Source of the DNA: Halorhabdus tiamatea SARL4B
Lineage (GTDB): Archaea > Halobacteriota > Halobacteria > Halobacteriales > Haloarculaceae
NCBI RefSeq assembly: GCF_000470655.1
Contig: NC_021921.1
Location: 1,054,001-1,118,000, forward strand
Reading direction: 5' to 3'
DNA: 64,000 nucleotides
The translations under genes were made by a program, and so were the position numbers. Positions within the stretch are counted from its first letter, which is position 1. Every line of letters begins with the position of its first letter. A model generated the notes under the pieces. That model searched no databases. It had not been told where the DNA came from and saw nothing but the letters and a program-made list of their open reading frames with translations. Below are positions 58,023 through 64,000 of the stretch, in pieces.

Positions 58023-58559
58023 CTACTTGGCGATCTTCTCCTCGTAAAGGTCCTGGGAGTGCTCGATAGCTTCCTTGGCGGCGGCCGCGTCCTCCCAGCC
58101 CAGCGTCTCGACCTCCTTGCCTTCCTCTAAGTTCTTGTAGGTCGCGAAGAACTCGTCGATCTCGTCGCGCTGTTGGGAGGGAATGTCTTCGAGGTCCTCG
58201 ATGTGGTCGTAGCGCGGATCCTCGGTCGGGACGGCGATGACCTTGTCGTCGGCCTCGCCGTCGTCGTCCATCTTCATCAGCGCGACCGGGCGGGCCTCGA
58301 CGACACAGCCGGGGAACGTCTGGTCCTCGACGAGGACGAGGACGTCCAGGGGATCGTCGTCGTCGTAGTGCGATTGGGGGATGAACCCGTAGTCGCTGGG
58401 GTAGTGGACGTTGCTGTGGAGGACGCGATCGAGGACGACGCCGGGCAGGTCCTTGTCGTACTCGTACTTGTTGCGCTCGCCCTTCAGACACTCTACGACG
58501 GCGTAGATCTCCTCGGGCGGGTTCGGGCCCGCCTCGAGGGCTTCGAAGAGGTTCACCAT
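58023..58559 (-). CDS. ppa: inorganic pyrophosphatase
   Basis: This 178-residue soluble family I pyrophosphatase hydrolyses PPi to drive biosynthesis. It contains the family sequence ERNKYEYDKDLPGVVLDRVLHSNVHYPSDYGFIPQSHYDDDDPLDVLVLVEDQTFPGC with the metal-binding Asp cluster (DDDPLDVLVL). VKMDDDGEADDKVIAVP-type residues follow. The ATG at 58559 starts homology. Length is close to the archaeal norm of about 175 residues. It stands alone, transcribed away from the PadR-family gene. All catalytic residues that I can trace are present. Confidence 0.94.
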   Translation of the reverse strand: MVNLFEALEAGPNPPEEIYAVVECLKGERNKYEYDKDLPGVVLDRVLHSNVHYPSDYGFIPQSHYDDDDPLDVLVLVEDQTFPGCVVEARPVALMKMDDDGEADDKVIAVPTEDPRYDHIEDLEDIPSQQRDEIDEFFATYKNLEEGKEVETLGWEDAAAAKEAIEHSQDLYEEKIAK

Positions 58560-58907
58560 CACCCCTGTCTGGTGGTGGCCGCCAAATAGACCTTTCGAGT
58601 CCCGCACTCCTCGCGAACTCGTCGAGTCCCGGTGGCTCACGTGACGATAATGCACACTGGCCATCGGTCGTCGGTGGATCGCTGCTCGCGTAGCCGTTAG
58701 CCAGTAGATAACTGCTCGCGTCGCCAGTGCCTACGCCCGGGCGTACTCGCGCCGCTGTGACCGGCAGTCGGACACACGAATGACTCGAATCTGCTTTTGA
58801 CGGTCGGTACCGACTCTCACGCGGCGTGTTAGAAGATGACGAAAAATTTCGTGCCGCACCCACCACAGGTAACAAAGGTTAAATGTCCGGATGACATTCC
58901 TTTAGGT
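58560..58907. other. 348-bp divergent regulatory region
   Basis: The region separates ppa and the PadR-family gene. It holds no gene. Near the PadR start it carries two palindromes (58839-58852 and 58883-58897), a TATA-like GGTTAAAT just before the second, and a repeated CTGCTCGCGT upstream (near 58682 and 58712). Confidence 0.6.
58839..58897. promoter_or_regulatory. two palindromes before the PadR gene
   Basis: ACGAAA-AA-TTTCGT occupies 58839-58852 and ATGTC-CGGAT-GACAT occupies 58883-58897. The second is 11 bp before the ATG and next to the TATA-like GGTTAAAT. PadR regulators usually repress their own promoter through such sites. Confidence 0.5.
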
Positions 58908-59267
58908 ATGTCAGAGGCACAAACTGAAGTCGAGACGCCAAGCATCGCCCGAGAACTCTCCGCGTTCCAGCAGAACATCCTCGTCATCCTGGCCGAGGAA
59001 GCGCGCTACGGCCTCGCGGTCAAGCGCGAACTCGAGACCTACTACGACTCGGACGTCAACCACGGTCGCCTGTACCCGAACCTCGACGATCTTGTCGAGA
59101 TGGACCTCGTCGAGAAGAGCGAACTCGACAAGCGGACCAACGAGTACAGCCTCACCGAGAAGGGCTACGACGTCCTCCTCGAGCAGTTGGCCTGGGAGTT
59201 CGGCAAACTCACCACCGAGGACGGCCGCGCCGACGACATCCGAGAGATCCTCGAAGACGCAGCCTGA
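58908..59267 (+). CDS. PadR-family regulator, RosR-like
   Basis: This 119-residue winged-helix protein of the PadR family starts SEAQTEVETPSIARELSAFQQNILVILAEEARYGLAVKRELETYY. It continues DVNHGRLYPNLDDLVEMDLVEKSELDKRTNEYSLTEKGYDVL, the typical PadR wing and dimerisation helix. The sequence resembles RosR, a haloarchaeal regulator of the oxidative-stress response, in its N-terminus and HHGRLYPNLD-type segment. Whether it is RosR or a paralogue is unclear. The upstream palindromes could be its operator. It is divergent from ppa, whose start lies 348 bp away. Confidence 0.75.
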   Translation: MSEAQTEVETPSIARELSAFQQNILVILAEEARYGLAVKRELETYYDSDVNHGRLYPNLDDLVEMDLVEKSELDKRTNEYSLTEKGYDVLLEQLAWEFGKLTTEDGRADDIREILEDAA

Positions 59268-59321
59268 AGCGCGTTCTGACACTGATCGCCGTTCGCCGAC
59301 GCACTTCCGTCGGCTTTTTTA

Positions 59322-59963
59322 TCACACGTCGTAGCCGTCGGCTTCGCGGTCGATCGGCGGGGGCTCCCCGTCGACGAATTCGAACGCGCGCTGGAGTGAC
59401 TCCTCGACGACGGCACGCTGGTCGTCGTCGGGAAAGGCGTTGCGTGGGAAGTATTCGTCGAGGAATTCCGCGACGTGATCGGCGGTCGCGTCGGCGATGC
59501 GGAGGGCGTGGTGGTTGCTCATGTAGTCGGCGAACGCCGCCACGTTCGCGGCGTGGACCGCCCCGTAGTGCTCCTCGACCGCGTCGACGACCTCGCGGTT
59601 GTCGGCGTCGATCGTCTCCCAGTCCGCGTCAGTCTCGGGGTCGAGCGCGCGCTCGAGCGCGCGCGAGCGGTCGTCGATCCGGTCGATGACGACCTCGCCG
59701 TCCTCGAGCCACTCGCCCGGATAACAGACCAGGACGTCGCCGTCGCGTTCGGAGCGGATCCGCGCCTCGAAGCCGTGTTCGGCCAGAATGTCGTCGCGGC
59801 GATCCCGGAGCGTTGTGGCGCGCTCGTCGTCGGCCCATCGAGCGCGGTGTGTGAGTCGTTCGACCGTCTCGACTACGTCACGGGGCAGTTCCTCGGTCGT
59901 CGATTCATCTGTCGAGGAGTCGCCGGCCGTCGTATCGCTGTCTGTCGACCCTCCCTCAGCCAT
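59322..59963 (-). CDS. DUF7108 family protein
   Basis: This 213-residue protein begins with a short acidic disordered segment (residues 1-28). A helical core follows: LPRDVVETVERLTHRARWADDERATTLRDRRDDILAEHGFEARIR, DNREVVDAVEEHYGAVHAANVAAFADYMSNHHALRIADATADHVAEFLDEYFPRNAFPDDDQRAVVEESLQ. It resembles a haloarchaeal family (DUF7108, from memory) encoded next to rnhA. It lies downstream of rnhA and its start overlaps rnhA's end by eight bases, so the two are co-translated. Its role in relation to RNase HI is unknown. No membrane or signal sequence is seen. Confidence 0.7.
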   Translation of the reverse strand: MAEGGSTDSDTTAGDSSTDESTTEELPRDVVETVERLTHRARWADDERATTLRDRRDDILAEHGFEARIRSERDGDVLVCYPGEWLEDGEVVIDRIDDRSRALERALDPETDADWETIDADNREVVDAVEEHYGAVHAANVAAFADYMSNHHALRIADATADHVAEFLDEYFPRNAFPDDDQRAVVEESLQRAFEFVDGEPPPIDREADGYDV

Positions 59964-60552
59964 CCTCGAACGCCTCGTTGGCAAGGGAATCGGCGCGCTC
60001 GTTGATCTCCCGGGGGACGTGCTCGATCGACCAGTCCTCGAACTCGCGGAACAGTTCCCGGACCCGGACGCGGCGTTCGCGGAGGTCGGGGTCGTTAGTG
60101 TCCCACTCCCCGCGGACCTGCCGGACGGCCAGTTCCGAGTCGCTCCGGACCTCGACGGAATCGAAGCCGTAGTCGGCGGCGATTTCCAGGGCGTGAATGA
60201 GTGCCTCGTACTCCGCACAGTTGTTGGTCGTCGAACCGATGCGCTTGCCCCCCTCGGTGACGATGCCGCCGTCGCCGGTGAGGATCACCCAGCCGATGGC
60301 CGCCGGGCCGGGGTTGCCCCGCGAGGCCCCGTCGACGTAGACGTGGGCGCGCCCGCCCTCCTCGGCCAGGACCGCGGTCAACTTGCCCGGGTCGGCCCCC
60401 TGGACGACGACCTTCCCATCGTAGGCGACGGCGGTCGCGCCGCCCGATTCGGCCCGCCAGCACTCGTGATCGGTGTTGCCCGACTCGACCGCGATGCCCG
60501 CGGCTTCCAGCCGTTCGCGGGCGGCCGACGGGTCGCACTCGATGACCGGCAT
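59956..60552 (-). CDS. rnhA: ribonuclease HI
   Basis: This 198-residue enzyme cleaves RNA in RNA-DNA hybrids. The C-terminal RNase H domain (about 68-195) begins AHVYVDGASRGNPGPAAIGWVI with the first catalytic Asp. NNCAEYEALIHALEIAADYG (Glu) and VEVRSDSELAVRQVRGEW (Asp) follow, with a late acidic Asp in REINERADSLANEAFED. The N-terminal part (about 1-65) is an additional domain, ERLEAAGIAVESGNTDHECWRAESGGATAVAYDGKVVVQG. The ATG at 60552 starts homology; an earlier ATG would add 16 residues. It overlaps the DUF7108 gene. Confidence 0.92.
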   Translation of the reverse strand: MPVIECDPSAARERLEAAGIAVESGNTDHECWRAESGGATAVAYDGKVVVQGADPGKLTAVLAEEGGRAHVYVDGASRGNPGPAAIGWVILTGDGGIVTEGGKRIGSTTNNCAEYEALIHALEIAADYGFDSVEVRSDSELAVRQVRGEWDTNDPDLRERRVRVRELFREFEDWSIEHVPREINERADSLANEAFEDG

Positions 60553-60625
60553 TGGGGGGGCTATCCGGGCGACGGGGTAGGGCTTTTCGGTCGGCGACAA
60601 GCCACTGGCCGACCCGCGAGCGCGT

Positions 60626-61369
60626 TCACTGTCCAGTGAACGCCGACAGCGTTTCCTCGGAGATACCCGACCGGGAGTGCACCGTCACGAAGTCACCCGC
60701 CTGGATGGTCGTCTCGCCCGTCGGCGAAATCGACTCGCCGTCGCGGTTGATCCGCACTACGAGGAGGTCCGACGTGAGCAACTCTTCGTCGTTGGCCGCC
60801 TGGAGGGTCTTGCCGACGATCGGGGTCCCCTCCTCGACGATCAACTCCACCACGTTGGCGTCGCCCGTCAACCCGGCCACGCCCGAGACTGGGGAGATCG
60901 GCTCCTCGTCGCGAGGGCCAAACGGCGCGTAGGGCCGGAAGTACTCCCGATAGCCCAGTCCCTCGTCGTCGATTTCGATCCCCAGCGAGTTGAGATCCTG
61001 GGCGATGCGCGTCAGATCGTCGGTGTCGGTTCCGACCACCTTGACCCGGAGGTCGCCACGGCCCGAGAGGATCTCCCTGACGTTGACGACGCCCGAGACG
61101 TCCAGTGCCCGGCGGGCGAGTTCCTGGCGGTCGCGGTCGCCCGTCGAACAGACGTAGTGATTGACCAGCCGCCCGTCGACTTTCTCGTAATCGATGTGCG
61201 CGTGATAGCCCTGGATGATCCCGTCCGCCTCGAGTTGCCGGATCCGGTTGCGGACTGTCGGCGGCGAGACCTCGACCCGCTCGGCGATGTCCGGCGCGGA
61301 GGTGTGACGGGCCTCCTGGGCGAGGTAGTACAGGATCTGCTCGTCGATCGCGTCGATCGCCCTGGCCAT
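60626..61369 (-). CDS. Lrp/AsnC HTH fused to RCK_C (TrkA-C) domain
   Basis: This 247-residue regulator joins an AsnC-type helix-turn-helix (about 6-55, AIDEQILYYLAQEARHTSAPDIAERVEVSPPTVRNRIRQLEADGII) and an Lrp effector-like segment (about 65-145). A C-terminal RCK_C/TrkA-C domain (about 165-245, VVELIVEEGTPIVGKTLQAANDEELLTSDLLVVRINRDGE) follows. RCK_C domains bind small ligands such as nucleotides in K+ channels and transporters. It is divergent from trkA, with trkH beyond, so it may regulate potassium uptake in response to the same ligand. The fusion is found in other haloarchaea. The DNA target is unknown. Confidence 0.85.
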   Translation of the reverse strand: MARAIDAIDEQILYYLAQEARHTSAPDIAERVEVSPPTVRNRIRQLEADGIIQGYHAHIDYEKVDGRLVNHYVCSTGDRDRQELARRALDVSGVVNVREILSGRGDLRVKVVGTDTDDLTRIAQDLNSLGIEIDDEGLGYREYFRPYAPFGPRDEEPISPVSGVAGLTGDANVVELIVEEGTPIVGKTLQAANDEELLTSDLLVVRINRDGESISPTGETTIQAGDFVTVHSRSGISEETLSAFTGQ

Positions 61370-61628
61370 GATCGTCCCCGAAATCGATCCGGTAGCGCCT
61401 TTTAGTTTCCGTTACGGATTCTGTCGTCACAATCCAAAAACACCACGCGAAGCAGGTCGACAGATATGCGAGTGACTCGAATCCGGATCGGATCGCTTTC
61501 ACAACGGGGATAAACGAACGCGAAATCTATCATTACCTGTCTACGCCTTCGTTCCGCGTTCCGCTATATTTTTATCGGCCCGAGCGTAGCATTTGCCAAC
61601 GAGTGTCGCGTTGGAGGACTGATCGAAC

Positions 61629-62318
61629 ATGTACATCATCATCGTGGGCGCAGGCGACATCGGCACGCCACTGATCGAAATCGCGACGCGATCCGGCAAC
61701 GAGGTCGTCGTGATCGAACAGGACACACAGAAAGCCGAGGCGATCGGTAGGGAGTACGACTGTCTGGTGCTCAATGCCGACGCAACCTCGAAAGAGACCT
61801 TAGAGGACGCCGAAGCCGAGCAAGCCGACGCGATCATCTCGACGACCGATCAGGACGCGACCAACGTCATGGTGTGTCTGCTCGCCGAGGAGTTCGGAAT
61901 CCCGGCGATCACGTCGGTCGTCCACGACGCCGAGCACATGAACCTCTTCCGGCAGATCGGCGTCAACACGATCGAGAACCCCCAACAGCTCATCGCCGGC
62001 TACCTCTATCGGGCGGTCGCACGTCCTGCGATCGTCGACTACATGCGCATCGGCGACCAGGCGGAAGTCTTCGAGATCTCCGTCACCGAGAACGCGCCGA
62101 TTGCGGGAAAAACACTCACCGAGGCTGGCGAGGAGGACATCCTTGGGGACGACGTTCTTATCGTGGCCATCGAACGCGAGGGCGAGGACAGCCCGCTGAC
62201 GCCCCGCGGGAACATTCAGATCCAGCCGAACGACATGCTGACGGTCTACTCGGCGAGAGGCGCAGATCCGGATCTCACTGACGTCTTCGGGCACTACGAG
62301 GACAAAACCGTTCAATAG
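61629..62318 (+). CDS. trkA: Trk potassium uptake regulatory subunit TrkA
   Basis: This 229-residue peripheral protein gates the TrkH channel. It has an N-terminal RCK_N Rossmann domain with IVGAGDIGTPLIEIATRSGNEVVVIEQD (NAD-binding G-x-G-x-x-G type, residues 5-30). LNADATSKETLEDAEAEQADAIISTT and a linker (NTIENPQQLIAGYLYRAVARP) follow. A C-terminal RCK_C domain (about 145-228, FEISVTENAPIAGKTLTEAGEEDILGDDVLIVAIERE) completes it. One RCK unit per chain matches archaeal TrkA. The Lrp-RCK_C gene is divergent and trkH starts 357 bp downstream. It binds ATP, ADP or NAD(H) in other organisms. Confidence 0.92.
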   Translation: MYIIIVGAGDIGTPLIEIATRSGNEVVVIEQDTQKAEAIGREYDCLVLNADATSKETLEDAEAEQADAIISTTDQDATNVMVCLLAEEFGIPAITSVVHDAEHMNLFRQIGVNTIENPQQLIAGYLYRAVARPAIVDYMRIGDQAEVFEISVTENAPIAGKTLTEAGEEDILGDDVLIVAIEREGEDSPLTPRGNIQIQPNDMLTVYSARGADPDLTDVFGHYEDKTVQ

Positions 62319-62675
62319 CGACCAACGGCTCGCCGCCCGGGTTGTCGTCGTTGCGCGGTAGCGGCTGCTCCCCAGTTTCGGGACGTGGGTCGCGTGACAG
62401 ATCGACCCGTCGTGGATTCGCGATCCTCGATGTTCTACCAGTCGCTCCGACAGACCCCATCAGTCCAGTTCAGAAACAGCTCCGTCTACATGCATTTCAA
62501 TACTGCTAGGATGACTGAATGCCAAATATAATCGAAATCGGCAACGCTTTCCATAAAATACCGGATTCTTTATATCGATAGAGAAATCACGTAGCTCACG
62601 AACACGACGCGACGGCCGCGATGAATACCGGTCAGTCGCCAAAGACGCGTCCAGAGACGGAATGTTGACCCAACT
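62319..62675. other. 357-bp trkA-trkH intergenic region
   Basis: No gene is visible. Bases 62515-62590 are AT-rich and include a TATA-like TTCTTTATATCG at about 62569-62580, 95 bp before the trkH ATG. A 60-residue minus-strand frame in this tract has composition unlike the neighbours and no homology that I see. Confidence 0.6.
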
Positions 62676-64000
62676 ATGTCCGATTCACCTGCGTCGTTTC
62701 GATCCAGAATTGACCGATTGAGCGCCCCCACAGCGGCGAAAACAGTCCTCAGGGACATCGGTGCCCTCCAGGTACTCATCGGGCTGTTGATGCTGATTCC
62801 GTTCGTCGTGTCGCTGCTCTACGGGGAGTGGTACAGTGCCGTTTCGTTTCTTATCGGATCAGGTGTCACGGCACTCGTCGGCGGCGTGACGTACAAACTG
62901 TGTGAAGACGCGCCCGAGCCAAAGCGCCATCACGCGATGATCGTCGCGGCGCTCGGGTGGCTCGTCACGGCGGCGTTCGGTGCCGTCCCGTTTATTGTCG
63001 CGGCCTACATCACGCCCGAGGGAGTCCTCAACTCGTTCATCCCGGCGGGGGCGGATTATGCGCGTTCGAGCCTCCTCAACTTCCGGGATCCGCTGCACGC
63101 CTTCTTCGAGAGCGTGAGTGGGTACACGACGACCGGCCTGACGATGAGCGTCCACGAACCTTCGATCGGCCACGGCTTTCTGTGGTATCGCTCCCAGATG
63201 CAGTGGATCGGCGGCGCGGGGATGATCGTCCTCTCGCTGGCGATCCTTCGCCAACCGCACGGCACGGCCGGTATCTCGCTCTATCGCTCGGAGGGCCGCG
63301 ACGAGAAGCTGCGGCCGAGCATCGCGGGAACGGCCAAGGCGATCTGGAAGATCTACCTCGGGGTCACTGCGTTGCTTGCCGTCTATCTCGCGGCGGCGAC
63401 GTTTCTCGTCCAGCCGGGCTACGGAATCGAGAACACGATCTTCGACGCGCTCAACCACGCGATGACCGGCCAGTCCACCGGCGGGTTCAGTACCCTCGAT
63501 AACTCCATCGCTGGCTATGGCTCCTACGCGATGGAACTCGTCCACATCCCCGCGATGATCACCGGGGCGATCGCGATCCCGGTCTACTACGGCGCGATCT
63601 CCGAGCGCGACATCCGGGAGTTCACCCGCGACCCGCAGGTTCGGCTGCTGTTCGGGATGTTCGTCGTCGGCGTGATCGGCCTGACGGCCTTCCTGGCCCG
63701 CTGGGTCGGCGTCCCCTATCACGGCGACCCGATCGGCTACGTCGGCCGCGTGGCGACGAGCAAAGCGTTCCGTGATGGCCTCTTCCAGTTCATCAGCGCA
63801 CAGAGCACAACTGGGTGGCAGACCTCCGCGATCGGCGACTGGGTCCCCGGCGGCGTGATGTTCATCGTCTTCGGGGCGATGCTGCTGGGCGGGTCCGCCG
63901 GGGCGACCGTCGGCGGGATCAAGATCCTCCGCGGGTACATCCTCGCCCGCGGGATCGGCTGGGAAGTCTCCCGGTCGTTCCTCCCGGAGCACGCGATCGA
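62676..64000 (+). CDS. trkH: TrkH-family potassium uptake protein (truncated by window end)
   Basis: At least 441 residues of a TrkH/KtrB-type K+ channel subunit are present; the gene continues past the window's right end. The N-terminus is polar (MSDSPASFRSRIDRLSAPTA), followed by eight or more membrane helices. Selectivity-filter-like loops with the conserved glycine include ESVSGYTTTGLT, NHAMTGQSTGGFST and SAQSTTGWQTSA, and a fourth should lie beyond the window. HRRS-like cytoplasmic loops link the repeats. It works with the TrkA encoded upstream. The ATG at 62676 starts the clear frame after an AT-rich promoter. Confidence 0.92.
   Translation, partial: MSDSPASFRSRIDRLSAPTAAKTVLRDIGALQVLIGLLMLIPFVVSLLYGEWYSAVSFLIGSGVTALVGGVTYKLCEDAPEPKRHHAMIVAALGWLVTAAFGAVPFIVAAYITPEGVLNSFIPAGADYARSSLLNFRDPLHAFFESVSGYTTTGLTMSVHEPSIGHGFLWYRSQMQWIGGAGMIVLSLAILRQPHGTAGISLYRSEGRDEKLRPSIAGTAKAIWKIYLGVTALLAVYLAAATFLVQPGYGIENTIFDALNHAMTGQSTGGFSTLDNSIAGYGSYAMELVHIPAMITGAIAIPVYYGAISERDIREFTRDPQVRLLFGMFVVGVIGLTAFLARWVGVPYHGDPIGYVGRVATSKAFRDGLFQFISAQSTTGWQTSAIGDWVPGGVMFIVFGAMLLGGSAGATVGGIKILRGYILARGIGWEVSRSFLPEHAI

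Noticed and set aside
1-64000. CRISPR array
   Set aside because: No set of regularly spaced repeats with unique spacers is visible. The short direct repeats at 78-125 and 36917-36970 have two copies each and no spacers of 30-40 bp.

Overview
The window is a chromosomal segment of a halophilic archaeon of class Halobacteria. This rests on high GC, Asp/Glu-rich proteins, twin-arginine signals ending in a lipobox (RR...LAGC), A/T-rich TATA boxes about 27 bp before start codons (leaderless style), and archaeal genes such as PAN, TFB, CetZ and the archaeal alternative shikimate route. A sugar-acid locus and a GH3 beta-glucosidase would fit Halorhabdus or a relative; that genus call is inference. 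No rRNA, tRNA or CRISPR array was found.

Layout. 0-7.8 kb: hexuronate/KDG locus with an MFS transporter, a metallo-beta-lactamase-fold enzyme, KDG kinase, a mannonate oxidoreductase-like SDR, mannonate dehydratase and an IclR regulator. 7.8-11.6 kb: AT-rich accessory island bounded by two near-identical copies of the 3' end of a translational GTPase gene. It holds a three-gene unknown operon whose first gene is interrupted by a complete ISH6-type insertion sequence (27-bp inverted repeats, 8-bp target duplication). 11.6-20.7 kb: GTPBP1-type GTPase, HAD phosphatase, DUF389 membrane protein, SIMPL protein, a polar amino-acid ABC transporter and a NOG1-type GTPase. 20.8-26.3 kb: low-GC lipoprotein, MazEF, PAN, oligoendopeptidase F, VapBC and a 49-residue protein. 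26.4-28.7 kb: GH3 glucosidase.

28.8-39.4 kb: aromatic amino-acid cluster with trpCBA (ATGA overlaps), the ADH synthase and 3-dehydroquinate synthase II of the archaeal pathway, and aroD. Interspersed are lipoproteins, a membrane-anchored ArsR-type regulator, and a TFB-like protein divergent from dehydroquinate synthase. 39.5-43.4 kb: orphan antitoxin-like regulator, a decayed membrane-protein gene, a DNA methyltransferase (possibly the haloarchaeal CTAG enzyme), a soluble chemotaxis transducer and TFB. 43.6-57.7 kb: glycosyltransferase/flippase fusion, MFS transporter, radical SAM protein with a helix-hairpin-helix tail, Hsp20, Nudix, GpgS-like glycosyltransferase, zinc-finger microprotein, DHH phosphoesterase, SDR, DUF5791, CetZ and an alkaline-phosphatase-fold enzyme. 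57.8-64 kb: a 38-residue protein, inorganic pyrophosphatase, a RosR-like PadR regulator, RNase HI, and a potassium module (Lrp-RCK_C fusion, TrkA, TrkH). TrkH runs off the window's right end.

The most unusual signals are the att-like duplication bounding the island, the IS-interrupted operon that can be reconstructed in frame, related GC-rich palindromic insertions inside two unrelated coding genes, and several palindromic promoter elements. The latter include CAAACG-NN-CGTTTG at two loci and a symmetric BRE-TATA-BRE at tfb.
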